Source: Diplocarpon mali (lineage: Eukaryota; Ascomycota; Leotiomycetes; Helotiales; Drepanopezizaceae). Taken from it: DNA of 64,000 nt. Location: positions 1-64,000 of the forward strand of contig JAENRP010000132.1 of assembly GCA_024741835.1 (NCBI GenBank). The letters run 5' to 3'. A program made the translations under genes and the position numbers. The stretch's first letter is position 1; each line of letters opens with the position of its first letter. Below the pieces are notes generated by a model, which was not told the DNA's origin, ran no database searches, and saw only the letters and a program-made list of their open reading frames with translations. Positions 23,054 to 36,265 of this stretch are shown here, piece after piece.

Positions 23054-23479
23054 TACCCTTTAGTTAAGCGATACTCTTAAAATCGCTTAGCTATATAGAT
23101 AAAATAAAAGAAAGAATAGCAGTTATAAAGAAAAGAGGCTCTATCTTATATACTACCCTTTTAAAGGTCGTTCCTTTTAAAATAAAAAGGGTTACTATAA
23201 GTAATAAGTACGCTTAAGAATCTTTGCGATTCTATACTAATACTCTATTAGGCTTCTTATAGAGTATTTCTATTGCAGAGGTTCTCCTTCCCTTCTTTTA
23301 AAAATAACCCTTCTTTATTATTTAAAATATCGTCTTTATACTAATAATTTTTAAATATAAAAGGAACTCCTACTTATTATAGCCTTAGCCGCCTTTGCAA
23401 AGTAAGACCCTTAGAGTCTTTATACCTTACGTTATTATACTAACTTTATACTAAGTCGCTAGCGCTCCTTAGGGAGTAG

Positions 23480-23600
23480 GAACCCTAGCCCGGTCGTCCT
23501 AGCGCCTGCTAGGTAATAAGCCGCTGCTACTATCCTTGCCGCCCCTGCCGCTGCTGCTACTACCGCCGCTGCCTAAGAGCCCTGCCCTTGCTATGCATTA
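23480..23600 (-). repeat. GCN trinucleotide tract of inner copia A
   Basis: Plus-strand GCCGCTGCTACTATCC-type triplets, the reverse-strand counterpart of the tract near 9.34-9.48 kb. Confidence 0.65.
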
Positions 23601-23858
23601 TATATTAAAGCCTATAATAGAATATAATAATGCGTATATACGCTATATTATATATAAGAGTATTAGCAATCTCGATTATTAGTACTTTAATAGTACCTTT
23701 AGTATGCGTTGCGTCTATTATACTATACTAAGTAATAGCTGCTAATAGGCCAGCGGCCCTCTTCTTGCCTTTTAAAAGGCTATTATATTAGCTTGCGCCT
23801 ATAGTACCTTTAAAAAGGAGGTAGTACTATTACTTAATATAATAAAGGGTACGCTTTA

Positions 23859-24397
23859 GAGCTTTTATAATACGTTTATTAAGTCTTATTAAGTTCTAAG
23901 CTGATTTTAAAAGATAGGAGCGATTAAACCCTAATGCTAAAAGGGCCTGCTACTTCTGCAAGTGGTAGTACTACTGCCTTTCTTACTCCTAGCATTCTAT
24001 TTCCGTTTGCTGCCAGCCTATCCTCTGCTGCCCTATTTCCCCTGCTTGCTACTACTGCTTCTATCCCTGCCGCTGCTGCTAACGCTAACCTATTTATATT
24101 TCCATTTATCTCCTTAGCTCCTGCTATCGCCGCGCTTGCCTTTGCCGCCGCCTTTGCCGCACCTTCTGCCTTTGCCCCTACTATCGCTAGTATATTCGCT
24201 AGTAGGCCTTTAGCCAAGGGAGTGCCTCTAGGCCTCTTTTAAAAAGAGATCCGTATAAAGCTAATAGCTATAGCTTCGCAGCTCTTAGCCTTAGCTAGGA
24301 GAATCTGAAAGAGGATCGCGCCTTATAATAGTAGCTTAAAAACGTTATCTATTCTTATATTTTTAAAAAAGGAGAAGCTTCTATAGTATGCTTTATA
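23859..24397 (-). repeat. Low-complexity insert of inner copia A with flanking direct repeats
   Basis: Counterpart of 8568-9080. The flanks are GAGCTTTTATAATACGTTTA.. (from 23859) and AAGCTTCTATAGTATGCTTT.. (to 24397). The interior is Ala-rich in two strands (23924-24217 minus; 23934-24242 plus) and less RIP-damaged than its surroundings. The plus-strand frame is antisense to the element and not called. Confidence 0.6.
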
Positions 24398-24399
24398 AA

Positions 24400-27300
24400 A
24401 GAAAATAAATAAATGTAATTATAAGAGAATAAGAGCTTATAAGTATAAGTCTTTTAATAATAAGTGACTACTTGCTAATAAGTATAAGTTATTAAACGAT
24501 TGTTTAAAAGCTTTAGAAGTTTAATAAATAAATAAAGCTCTTAAACTTCTGGCAGTCTAGGTTCTTTATAAGCCTATCTATATACATCTCCTTAATAAGG
24601 AGGTAGATTATTTAAAAGCTTCTTCTTTAGTACTTTTAGTAGATTTATATATTACTAATTTTAATATATTAAAGGCTTGTTTTAATCTTCTTATTCTTTA
24701 TAATAATTAGCCGAATTATCTATTAATTATTATAATATATATTCTATTTAAAGAGGGAGTCTATGCGAATCTCCTTAAAGAGGCGTTTTATAGCTATTAT
24801 CTCCTTTGCAATAGAAACTATACTATAGAGTTCTGCTTTAGTAGAGGAGAGTATAATAGTCGCTTGGCGATTCGCTTTTTAAATAATCAGTCCTTTAAAT
24901 AGGAAGAAGATATATCCTTAAGAGGATCTATAGGTCTTTTGATCATTTTTAAAAGAAGCATTTAAAGACGCGACCAGTTGGTATTCCTTAGCCTTAAAGC
25001 TATAGGCAATTCTTAAGAAGCACATACTATATAGGTATTAAAGCGTCTAGTCTATAGCTAAGAGGTACTTAAAGCTTAGATTAGTTAGGAAGAAAGATAA
25101 TTAAAAGGCTATAAACGCAATGTCTAAGCGTATTATAATTACTATATAAAGAATAGAGCCTATTTTCTCTTAATACTCCTTTACCTTTTCTAAAGAAGCT
25201 TATCCTAAGTTCTTAATAAACTCCTTCTTTAGTAATAGAGTATTAAACATTTTCCTTATATTAGCTCCGAACTTTTAAGCGATCTTTTTAATATAGGTAT
25301 TATAAACTAAAGAGATCCTCTTTACCTTTCTATTTCGAATAATCCTTACTTTAAGGAATTAGGAGATATCTCCTATAATAGTAAGCTTATACGCCCTCTT
25401 TAAGTCTTTAATTAAACGAGTCGCCTGATCTAGGTTAAAGGCCTTATATAACATTTGAATATTATTAATATAAAATGCTATAAAGATTATACAATCCTTT
25501 ATTATAAAAATACAAGGCTCCTCGCTTAATAGCTTAAGTTAAAGACCTTTAAGCGTTCCTGCAAAGTTCTTATACTATAGTGCTAAAGAGTCTTTTAGCT
25601 TATAAAGCGCGCAGTCCAGTTCTACTACTATACTAAGGCGCTTAAAGCCATTTAATAGGAAGCATATGACTAAAGCACTCCTTAGGTCTTTAAGAGCGTT
25701 AATAAATATATTAATAATATTGAATTGCTTTATTTCTATATTAAAGTACGCAGTAAGCGCTATTAGTACCTTAAAAGACCTTACTATAAGCGTGGCTATA
25801 TAGGTTGAGAAAATTGAAGCTTTATCTTAAAGATCCCTTTATATAATTAGCTATAATCGGCACTTTAGAAGCTTGCTAAAGCTATTGACCTTATAGGTAA
25901 AAACCTATTTTAATAGTATTAGCAAGGGCTTTAAGTAATCCCTTTGCATAATTCTCTAGCAACTTTAAGATTCTAAATTCCTGATCTTCTAATGCCTTCC
26001 TTTTTTAAATCGTTTGCTAAAAGGGTGCTTCTTTAAGTCTAGCCATCCTTTCAAAGGCTTTAGTAAAAAGCCTTAGTACTATAAGCGGTTAAGAGACTAC
26101 GCTTTATCCTTTACCTAACTATTAATTGCAACTTTAATAATTATATAAACTATTAAATAATCCTTCTTATCCTCCCTTATCTATTTATTTACTTAAAAGG
26201 TTAATACAAACTCCTATATATATAAGGAGTAGGGTAAATTAATATTACTTTAAAAGAGTATATACTTTAAAGTAGTAGCGTATACTTTTAAAGTCTCCTA
26301 TTATTTAACGCTTAAGCGTCTTATCCTCTTTTAGTTAAGAAGAGGGAGTTCCTCCTTGCGCTTTTCTCTATAAGTCTCCTCCTCTATTTTTATTATTACT
26401 AAAGGTTCCTTTAAAAGTCTAAGTAGCTTTATCTCTTAAGCCTATAGTCTTTAAGCTAGTATTATAACTTAAGGTATTATATTATTAAGGCCTATTCCTT
26501 TTATTAGGTCGCTTCTTATAAGACTATTAAAGCTCCTCCCAAATCTTAATAGTAATACCTTTAGCCTTTTACTAAAGTTTACTAAGGCTTGCCTTTATAA
26601 CTAAAGACTCTATCTTAAAGCCCTTAAGCCATTTCTATTCCTATATAAAATAGTAGCTAAAGATCTGCTAATCGCCTTATAGAACTTGTCTTTAAAGACT
26701 CCTTTAGAGTTATCTATAGTTTCTTCTTTAATAGGGCCTTTGTAAGGAATTATCACCCTTAAGCTTTAGTTGCTATTTGCCTTTTTAAAGACTGGCGAAG
26801 TAGCTTCTAGTTCGCTTACTTTTACCTTTAAGTTTTTAAGCGGGTCTTTTAAAGAATTTGGATTTAAGTTAAGGCCTTCTATATTATTAATTAAAGGCTA
26901 TAGAGTAGCATTAGTCTATAATATAGGCTCTTCTTATATAGCGGCTTCTTCTATAGCGATTGCATTTAGCTTTATAATAAGCTTTGATTCTTCGAAAATG
27001 CCTTTAAACTTAGCATTCTAAGCTCCCTTTCCTTCTTTAATCAATTGGAGGGTTATCTTAAGTTCTTAGCGCAATATAGGATTTGCGCGCTTAGCTTTTA
27101 AATTATAAAAGAGAGACTTATCGAATTCGATATTATAAGTTATTATTACTCGCTAGAGTATAAGAACCTAGATTCTATAAATATTAAAGGTAATATATCT
27201 AATTAAGTAACCTAAGTACCCTTATAGTTTAATTTTAAAGGTTCAGCAGTCCCTTCCTACCTTCCTCTCTTTAATTAAAGGGTATACGCAAGTACTATAT

Positions 27301-30100
27301 ATATAAATGCGACTCTAGTTAGGCTTTAAGTTTGCTATAATCTACTTAATAAGTAGCGGCTTATAAAATTGAAAATACTACTTAAACTAATTATAAAAAG
27401 CCTTACTTAATAAGATCATCTTCTTCTTAGCAAGTAGGGAGATATTATAGAAGTATATAATAGCCTTTATAACCTCTGGCCAAAGGCTTGCTAAAAGCCT
27501 AGCGTAAATCCTTATTTTAATAGAGCGTTTAATCAACTCCTTTCCTATTTGCTTTACGCCTTTATTAGATTAGTATATATAGGTAGGAGTAAGCTTTAAA
27601 TCAATTCCCTCCTCTTTTACCTATCTTTAGTACTTTATAAGAGAGTCTTTTTTTAAGGAGATTACTAAAGTATTATTATCTTATCTAATCTTGTAAATAG
27701 AAAGCCTATATTAGCGTTTCACTTATACTTTAAAGGCCTAAAGGACCTTTATAACTATATCTTTACCCTTTAATCTTAGTAAAAACGTCTAAAGCATACT
27801 ACTATACTTATCTTTAATTAAAAGAACCTATAAGCAATTATTATATAAGTTGTTTAAAAAATCAAAGAGATCCTAGGAGATCTTAAAGAAGGGCCTTAGA
27901 GATCGGTTCTTAAAGGTAGCGTAAGAAATAACTTACTTAGCAGACGCTATTGCGTATATAAGGCACTCTAACCTTTATATTCCCTTGATCTTCACTCCTT
28001 TAGTGCACTTAACTAGCACTTAAAGAGCCTCTGCGCTTAGATAGCTAATACAAAGGTACTAAGTATACGCATTATTATTCTATACCTTAATAGGTATATA
28101 GCTAGACTAGAACCTATTATAAAGCGTTATCTTAGCTATAGGAAATGCTATTAAAGTAGAGAAGTTATATTAAAGTATATTTAAGAGATTTAAATAGTTA
28201 ATAAGCTTATATTTAAAGAAAACGAGATTATAGTAACGCTTTAATTAAGCTTGCTTTATAGAATCTTTAATACTCTTAGAGCGCAAAGTAAGGTCTACTT
28301 TAGAGTACCAAAAACCCTTATCCGCAAGGAGCCTCTTTAAGATAATATTAATAGTAAACTCCTTTATAAAAGTAATATTGCAAAGCGTTATCCCTATAAG
28401 AGAGCTATCATACTATAAAAGAGAGTCTACTATATATCTATTACCTCTCTTAATAATTAGGAGTCTTAAGGTACCTGCTTTAATATATTACTATAAGTCG
28501 CCAAAAGGCTTAAAGGTGCTTGCGATAAGTAAATCCTTTGAATTAACGATATAAGTAGCTACGCAATTATTAAAGAGTATACTTAAGGAAAGCAGGTAGC
28601 GTTTTAGCTTAGAAAGGTAGTAGACGTTAAACGATTCTTTAAAAGCGTTAAAGGCAAAGGGATCTATTACTATAAAGACTGATAAATTCTCCCTTTTACT
28701 ACTTAAACTATCCTCCTTAAAGGCTAAAGCCTTTCCCTTAAATTTATCAATTGCTATTATTATAATATTATTCTCCTTAAGCTATGCTTAAAGACCTTTG
28801 AACTAGTCTCCTGCATTTAACGCCTTTCGTATTCGTAGGACCTCCTCTCGCAAGGGGAGAACCTTTATATTTTCCTTACGCCTATCTATAGCATATAATA
28901 GTTTCCGATAGTCCTAGGGCTTTTAATAGTAATTTTTAAAGCCTTTATAAGGGCACTTAGGCCTAATCTCCCTTTTAAAGCTTATAGAGCGATTTCGGAA
29001 GCTACTTGCTAGAGCTTGCAAAGGGGTTTCAGCATCTAGGAAAGACTCTTAAGTAGTAAAAACTACTAGCCCTTTATTATTAATTGCTCTATTAGATTTA
29101 ATACCAGCTAAGGCGCGGCTTAGCTGTATTAGGTTGTACTTATATAAGGTTCCTATCTACTTATTAGTAATAATTTCCTCCTTTAAGCGAGTCGCCTAAC
29201 TTAGATTAATCTTTACTATAATTAAGTTTAAAAAGTCAATTACTTTTAATCTCCCTTTAATCTTAGGAAGACTGTATTATTCTACTAGGCGGTATGCCTC
29301 CTACTACTCCTAGATCTACTATTAAGTGTTAGTTCTCTTAATCTTGCCTTAGTATAGTATATTGCGATACTAAAGCCTTATTTAAAACTAAATAGCCTTA
29401 TTAAAAGGTGCAATATCATACTTTAAAATAGATACTAAGCCTTAGAGTAAGAATTGCTAGTTTACTAAAATGGAATGCAAATTGTTAATAGTAGTTCTAG
29501 TTATAGGAGTATTTCTATTAGGTATTAAAGAGGAGAGCTTTTCAGCTTGGATTTATACTTAAGCTATCGTAGAAGCTAGAAGCGTTCTATCGACAGTCTT
29601 AAAGACCTATTTTAAAAGTAGCTTATAGTATTTGCATTAGGTCTTCTAAGTTTCCTTACATATATAGTGCTCCTTTATTAGGATTTTATATTTATCCTTA
29701 ATATCCTTATAAGAAGCCTATAGAGGAAGAACCTTTAATAGATCTCCTAAGGGAAAGCAGGCGTAAATCTATTTAAATAGAGTTACTATATACTCTTTAT
29801 ACAACCTTGCGTATATTATACAAAGGTTAGCCGTTTCCAATTCCTTAAGCTCTTATATAAAGGGAGCTTAAGGCTCAGTCTTTATAATTGACTTAAATAG
29901 GAGTCTCGGATTAGTAAAAATAGTAATATTATAAAGTTTAATAAAAAATATATATTTACTAAACTACTTTACCTAAGAGGCAAAGGTATTAAGGCGAGGC
30001 TTAAAGATACTTAAAGAGTTAGATATATTAAATAGAGTCTAGTGAAAAGGTTAGGTATATAAATAAAGTTTGCAAATAAGGTTCGATTAGAAAATAGAGA
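24400..30100 (-). pseudogene. Inner copia A gag-pol polyprotein, RIP-degraded
   Basis: Minus-strand order: gag about 30.0-29.0 kb; RPKCPYKGFKNYY knuckle remnant near 28.96 kb; protease block TYIVNSKDLLIASTF near 28.55 kb; integrase about 28.1-27.2 kb; reverse transcriptase about 26.7-25.0 kb, with FYINNI replacing YVDD near 25.47 kb; RNase H about 24.9-24.45 kb. All stops are TAG/TAA. The plus-strand open frame at 26770-27021 is a shadow of the linker before reverse transcriptase. Confidence 0.85.
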
Positions 30101-30230
30101 TTTATTAATTAAAAATAAAGGTCCTTCGAGTTATTATAAATACTCGAAAAGTCGGTTAGGAGCTCAAAGGGCCCTTTAGCTAGTTATATGCAAAGAGAAA
30201 GCATATTAAAGTGCTTATAAGGCTTATAAC

Positions 30231-30427
30231 TATAGTACGGTCGGCTAGAGGGCCTTTATTAGGTCGCTTAAGAGGCTCGCAGAAGTAGGGGAAGATAATT
30301 AATTGTATTATTATCTAATATATATATAGTAAAGAGACTTCGGAAAGAAAAGGGAGAGTCTATGACTCAGCAGAGTCACGTGGAGGGTCTTTGGAATAAG
30401 TGGAGACTCCGCCCATTCTGCACAACA
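30231..30427 (-). repeat. 5' LTR of inner copia A
   Basis: 197 bp and the least mutated copia A LTR in the window (plus strand ends CCCATTCTGCACAACA). Best template for the family's original LTR ends TGTTGTGCAG... Confidence 0.93.
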
Positions 30428-30432
30428 CTTAG

Positions 30433-33400
30433 AAAGGCTCCTTACAGACAAGGGTTTTTAATACTCTAAGGTAGACCTCACTTTGCGCTTTAAAAGTATT
30501 ACAGATTCTATAAAGCGAGCTTAATTAAAGTATTATTATAATCTTATTTTCTTTAAATATAAGCTTATCAACTATTTAAATCTCTTAAATATACTTTAAT
30601 ATAACTTCTCTACCTTAATAGTATTCCCTATAGCTAAGATAACGCTTTATAATAGGTTCTAGTCTAGCTATACGCCTATTAAAGTGCAAGATAATAACGC
30701 ATATATATAGTACCTTTGTGCTAACTACTTAGGCGCAAAGGCTCTCTAAGCGCTAATCAAATGCGCTAAAGGAGTAAAGATCAAAGGAATATAAAGGCTA
30801 AAGTGCCTTATATATATAGTAGCGTCTGCTAGGCAAGTTATTTCTTGCGCTACCTTTAAGAACCGATCTTTAAGGCCCTTCTTTACGATCTCTTAAGATC
30901 TTTTTAACTTTTTAAATAACTTATATAATAGTTGCTTATAGGTTCTTTTAATTAAGGATAAGTATAGTAGTATACTTTAGACGTTCCTACTAAGATTAAA
31001 GGGCGAAGATATAATTATAAAGGTCCTTTAGGCCTTTAAAGTATAGGTAAAACGCTAATATAGGCTTTTTATTTATAAGATTAGATAAGATAATAATACT
31101 TTAATAATCTCCTTAAAGGAAGACTCTCTTATAAAGTACTAAAGATAGGTAAAAAAGGAGGGAATCAATTTAAAGCTTACTCCTACCTATATATACCAAC
31201 CTAATAGAGGCGCAGAGCGAGTAAGAAGGGAGTTGATTAAATGTTCTATTAAAATAAGGATATACGCTAGGCTTCTAGTAAGCCTTTGGCTAAAGGTTAT
31301 AAAGGCTGCTATATACTTTTATAATATCTCCTTACTTATTAAAAAGAAGATGATCTTATTAAGCGAGGCTTTTTACAATTAGTTTAAATAATATTTTCGA
31401 TTTTATAAACCGCTACTTACTAAGTAGATAATAGTAAGCTTAAAGCCTAACTAAAGTCGCATTTATATATATAGCGCTTGCGTATACCCTTTAATTAAAG
31501 AGAGGGAGGTAGGAAGGGACCGCCGAACCTTTAAAATTAAATTAAAAGGGGAGCTAGGTTACTTAATTAGATATATTACCTTTAATATTTATAAAATCTA
31601 GGTTCTTATACTTTAGTAAGTAATAATAACTTATAATATCGAATTCGATAAGTCTCTCTTCTATAGTCCAGAAGCTAAGCGCGCAAATCCTATATTATAC
31701 TAAGAACTTAAGACGACCTTCTAATTGATTAGAAAGGGAGAGGGAGCTTAGGACGCTAAGTTCGAAGGTATTTTTAAAGAATTAGAGCTTATTATAAGGT
31801 TAAACGCAATCGCTGTAGAAGAAGCTACTATATAAGAAGAGCCTATATTATAAACCGACGCTGCTTTATAGCCTTTAACTAATAATATAAAAGGCTTTAA
31901 GTTAAATCTAAATTCTTTAAAAGACCTACTTAAAAACTTAAAGGTAGAAGTAAGCGAATTAGAAGCCACTTCGCCAGTCTTTAAAAAGGCAAATGGCAAC
32001 TAAAGCTTAAGGGTGATAATTCCCTATAAAGGCCCTACTAAAGAAGGAACTATAGACGACTCTAAGAGAGTCTTTAAAAACGAATTCTATAAGGCGATTG
32101 GCAAATCTTTAGCTACTATTCTATATAAGAATAGAAATAGCTTAAGGGCTTTAAGATAGAGTCTTTAATTATAAAGGTAAGCCTTAGTAAACTTTAATAG
32201 AAGGCTAGAAGTACTATTACTAAAATCCAAGAGGAGCTCTAATAGTCTTATAAGAAGCGACTTAATAAAAGAAGCAGGCCTTAATAATATAATACCTTAA
32301 GTTGTAATACTAGCTTAAAGACTATAGGCTTAAGAGATAGAGCTACCTAGACTCCTAGAGGAACCTTTAGTAATAATAAAAATAAAAGAAGAGACTTATA
32401 AAGAAAAGCGCAAGGAGGAACTCCCTCTTCTTAGGCAAAAGAGGATAAGACGCTTAAGCGTTAAGCAATAGGAGACTTTAAAAGTGTATACTACTACTTT
32501 AAAGCATATGCTCTCTTAAAGCAATATTGATTTACCCTACTCCTTATATGCGTAGGAGTTTATATCGACCTTTTAAGCAAACAAATAAATAAAAGAGGAT
32601 AGGAAGGACTATTTAACAGTTTATACAATTATTAAAGCTATAGTTAATAGTTAGGCAAAGGATAGAGCGCAGTCTCTTAATTGCCTATAGTATTAAAGCT
32701 TTCTACTAAAGCCTTCGAAAGGATAGTAGGACTTAAAGAAGCACCCTTTTAGCAAACGATTTAAAAAAGGAGGGCGCTAGGAGATTAGGAATCTATAATC
32801 TCAGAGTTGCTAGAGAATTATACAGAAGGACTACTTAAAGCCCTTACTAATACTATTAAAATGGGTTTTTACTTATAAGGTCAATAGCTCTAGTAAGCTT
32901 TTAAAGTACCGATTATAGCTAATTATATAAAGGGATCTTTAAGATAAAGCTTCAATTTTCTTAACCTATATAGCCACGCTTATAGCAAGGTCTTTTAAGG
33001 TACTAATAGCACTTGCTACGTACTTCGATATAGAAGTAAAGCAGTTCGACGTTATTAATGCATTTGTTAACGCTCTTAAAGACCTAAGGAGTACTCTAGT
33101 CATATACTTCCTATTAGATGGCTTTAAGCGCCCTAGTATAGTAGTAGAACTGGACCGCGCGCTTTATAAGCTAAATAACTCTCTAGCGCTATAGTATAGG
33201 AACTTCGCAAGAACGCTTAAGGGCCTTTAACTTAAGCTACTAGGCGAGGAGCCTTATATTTTCATAACAAAGGATCGCATAGTCTTTATAGCATTTTATA
33301 TTAATAATATTCAAGTATTATATAAGGCCTTTAACCTAGATCAGGCGACTCATCTAATTAAAGACCTAAAGAGGGCATATAAGCTTACTATTATAGGAGA

Positions 33401-34370
33401 TATCTCCTAGTTCCTTAAAGTAAGGATTATTTAAAATAAGAAGGTAAAGAGGATCTCCTTAGTTTATAATACTTATATTAAGAAGATCGCTTAAAAGTTT
33501 AGAGCTAATATAAGAAGAGTGCCTAATACTCTACTATTAAAGAAGGAGTTTATTAAGAACTTAGGGCAAGCTTCCTTAGAAAAGGTAAAGGAGTATTAAG
33601 AGAAAATAGGCTCTATTCTTTATATAGTAATTATAATACGCCTAGATATTGCATTCGCAGCCTCCTAACTATCTTTCTTCTTAACTAATCTAAGCTTTAA
33701 GCACCTCTTAGCTACGGACTAGACGCTTCGATACCTATATAGCACGCGCTTCTTAAGAATTGCCTATAGCTTTAAGGCTAAGGAATACTAATTAGTCGCA
33801 TCTTTAGATACTTCTTTTAAAGATGATTAAGAGACCTGTAGATCCTCTTAAGGATATATCTTCTTCTTATTTAAAGGACCGATTATTTAGAAAGCGAATC
33901 GCCAAGCGACTATCATGCTCTCCTTTACTAAAGTAGAACTCTATAGCATAGTTTCTACTATAAAGAAGATAATAGTTATAAAACGCCTCTTTAAGGAGAT
34001 TCGCATAGACTCCTTCTTTAAATGGAATATATATTACGACAATTAATAGACGATTCAGCTAATTGTTATAAAGAATAAGAAGATCAAGACAAGCCTTTAA
34101 CATATCGAAATCAGCAATATATAGATCTACTAGAAGTATTAGAAAGGAAGCTTCCAGATAATCTACCTCCCTACTAGAGAGATATACGCAAATAGGCTTA
34201 CTAAGAACCTAGACCGCCAGAAGTTTAAGAGCTTCGTTCGTTTATTAAACCTCCAGAGCTTCCAAACAATCGTTTAGTAACTCGCACTCGCCAGCGAGTA
34301 GTCACTCATTACTAGGAGACTCGTACTTACGAGCTCCTACTCTCTTACAGTCACGTTCATTTGTTTTCTC
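30433..34370 (+). pseudogene. Outer copia A integrase, reverse transcriptase and RNase H, RIP-degraded
   Basis: Continues the frame broken at 22856. Integrase lies at about 30.6-31.25 kb (CLIYIVASARQVIS near 30.81 kb; YIYQPNRGAERVRREL near 31.2 kb matches the N-GxxER block). Reverse transcriptase lies at about 32.4-33.6 kb (KQFDVINAFVNALKDL near 33.05 kb; ELDRALYKLNNSLAL near 33.15 kb; FYINNI near 33.30 kb). RNase H lies at about 33.87-34.3 kb. This copy lacks the 467-bp insert of its relatives at 34372-34394. Shadow minus-strand frame 31748-31999 ignored. Confidence 0.85.
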
Positions 34371-34639
34371 TCGACAAGACATACCACGGAAGCTCCGAAG
34401 CGCACCCTTTACTGCGTTGAGCAGTAGCGCCACCTCCTCCTTAGAGGCGCCGCAGGCGCAGGCCGATACAATAGCCTTTTAAGAGGCAAAGAGAGGTCCG
34501 CTAGCCTACTAGTAGCTATTGCTTAATATTATATAACAAATGTAATACATACTAAAGGTGCTATTAAAGTATTAATAATCGAGATTGCTAGTGCTCTTGC
34601 GTGCAATATAACGTAAGTACGCGTTATTGCGCTCTATTA

Positions 34640-34790
34640 TAGGCTTAGGCATATAGTACGCAATAGGGGCAGGGCTCTTAAGTAGCGGCAGCAGCGGCAG
34701 GGGCGGCGGCGGCGGTAGGAATAGCAGCAGCGGCTTATTACCCAGCAGGCGCTAAGAGGACTAGGATAGGGTTCCTACTCTTAAGGGAGC
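34640..34790 (+). repeat. GGC/AGC trinucleotide tract of outer copia A
   Basis: GGCAGCAGCGGCAGGGGCGG-like triplets near 34.68-34.72 kb, counterpart of 9340-9480. Confidence 0.65.
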
Positions 34791-35197
34791 ATTAGCAACC
34801 TAGCGCAAAGTTAGTATAACGCAAGGTATAGGGACTTTAAGGGTCTTACTTTATAAGGGCGGCTAGGGCTATAATAAGTAGGAGTTCCTTTTATATTTAA
34901 AAATTATTAATATAAAGATAATATTTTAAATAATAAAGGAGGGTTATTTTTAAAAGAAGGGAAGGAGAACCTTTGCGATAGAAATACTCTATAGGAAGCC
35001 TAATAAAGCACTAGCGTAGAATTGCAAAGATTCTTAAGTGCGCTTATTACCTATAGTAACCCTTTTTATTTTAAAAGGAACGACCTTTAAAGGGGCGGCA
35101 TATAAGATAAAGCCTCTTTTCTTTACAATTGCTATTCTTTCTTTTATTTTATCTATATAGCTAAGCGATTTTAAGAGTATCGCCTAATTAGGGGGTA

Positions 35198-35394
35198 TAT
35201 TATATAGAATAGGCAGAGTCTTTACTTATTCTAAAGATCCTTTATATAATTCTGCTAAGTTATAGACTCTCTCTTTTCTTTCTGAAGTCTCCTTACTATA
35301 TATATACTAGATAATAATACAATTAATCATCTTCTCCTACTTCTATAAGCCTCCTAAGCGACCTAATAAAGGCCCTCCAGCCGACCGCACCACA
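35198..35394 (+). repeat. 3' LTR of outer copia A
   Basis: 197 bp, TATTATATAGAATAGG to CCGACCGCACCACA, then TAACT. Confidence 0.93.
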
Positions 35395-35746
35395 TAACTT
35401 CCTTTAGAAAGCACTTACGCTATAATTATTAATAGGAAGTTGAACGAGACTTATAGTAAAAGGCGAGCAATCGGCGAATAAGAGGTATAGTTCCCTATTT
35501 AGCTAACTTATATTATAAGAGGTATAATTCTTTACTTTTTAGCCTTAGTATTGCAAAAGGTATAATTCCTTACTTTATTATATTTTATAAGAGGTATAAT
35601 TCCTTGCGTTATAACTTAAAAATCCTTTTTAATAAAAGGACTTCCTTCCTATTTAATACTTTTATAATACCTACTATTTAATTATTTCGACTTTTCGATA
35701 AAAGGAGCGCCTTTAACTATCTAATTTATATAGCAAGGAGGTTCTC
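35395..35746 (+). repeat. Orphan copia B leader fragment
   Basis: Matches the copia B leader at about 2100-2440 (AAGCACTTACGCTATAA.., then the GAGGTATAATTCCTTA repeats), without its LTR or gag. It appears to be the target into which copia A landed on its left and copia C on its right. Confidence 0.75.
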
Positions 35747-35975
35747 TGATAGTAAACTTGATAGTAAACTAGAAGAGGGTACGAAGAAGTATGAGGTGCA
35801 AACGACGATGTTGGATATCTTGATTCATAAGAGCTCTCTAACTAAGAGCTATTTAAGGTAAGCGGCCTTCTTAGTGAAGGCGCTAAGTCATATGGCAAGT
35901 TATATAACATATTATATATATGATATATTATATAATAGATCATATGATAAATATATAATGGGCATACCTGCAACA
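35747..35975 (-). repeat. 3' LTR of copia C
   Basis: 229 bp; on the minus strand it begins TGTTGCAGGTATGCCC and ends TACTATCA (TG..CA). The purine tract CTCAAAGGGGTG abuts its start, the usual copia arrangement. It is little RIP-mutated compared with its neighbours. Confidence 0.75.
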
Positions 35976-36086
35976 CACCCCTTTGAGGAGACCTTTAAAG
36001 GTACTTGCTAGTAATACATATGATATTATAACTTTTGTTATAATTTACAGTTTCGTATGAAAAATCAACCTGCAGATATGGGAAAT

Positions 36087-36116
36087 AGAGTAGAGTTCGC
36101 TAGCGCGCTCTACTCT
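36087..36116. repeat. Perfect 9-bp inverted repeat near the copia C 3' end
   Basis: AGAGTAGAG (36087-36095) and CTCTACTCT (36108-36116) around a 12-nt loop TTCGCTAGCGCG, in a stretch that escaped most RIP. Could form a hairpin in the 3' UTR. Role unknown. Confidence 0.6.
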
Positions 36117-36151
36117 AGAGTAGGAAATCCGCCCTTTAAAAAGTAAAAATC

Positions 36152-36177
36152 AACTCGCGGGCCTGGCCCGGGAGTAA
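36152..36177. repeat. Best preserved palindromic element
   Basis: ACTCGCGGGCC-T-GGCCCGGGAGT; the two 11-nt arms are complementary except for one position. Nearly unmutated and outside any reading frame, downstream of copia C pol and followed by an A-tract. Confidence 0.9.
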
Positions 36178-36182
36178 AAAAA

Positions 36183-36265
36183 ATCACCTCTTAATAGAAG
36201 CGCAAAAAAAAAAATTCACCTTATAATAGAGATATAAAAAAAAAATCACCTCTTAATCGAGGTGC
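36183..36265. repeat. Three tandem A-tract/hairpin units
   Basis: Roughly 30-bp units of an A-run followed by TCACCTCTTAATAGAAGCGC-like sequence. The last holds the perfect pair CACCTC / GAGGTG around TTAATC. It lies just downstream of copia C RNase H. Confidence 0.6.

Larger units (their letters stand above)
22857..30427 (-). mobile_element. Copia A element, inner copy, opposite orientation
   Basis: A complete 7,571-bp copia A inserted into another copia A. On the minus strand the 5' LTR is 30427-30231 and the 3' LTR is 23053-22857, both 197 bp. The target-site duplication is CTTAG. The primer site at 30230-30220 reads GTTATAAGCCT. The nested structure shows that the outer copy was there first. 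Confidence 0.94.
20766..35394 (+). mobile_element. Copia A element, outer copy, split by a second copia A
   Basis: LTRs at 20766-20964 (199 bp) and 35198-35394 (197 bp) bound one copia A element whose interior jumps from 22856 to 30433. At the break the 5-bp duplication CTTAG is present on both sides (22852-22856; 30428-30432), and the inner copy itself shows the uninterrupted site (about 28.3 kb, minus strand). The flanks TAATT / TAACT look like this element's own target duplication after RIP. Without the insert it is about 7.05 kb. Confidence 0.92.
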
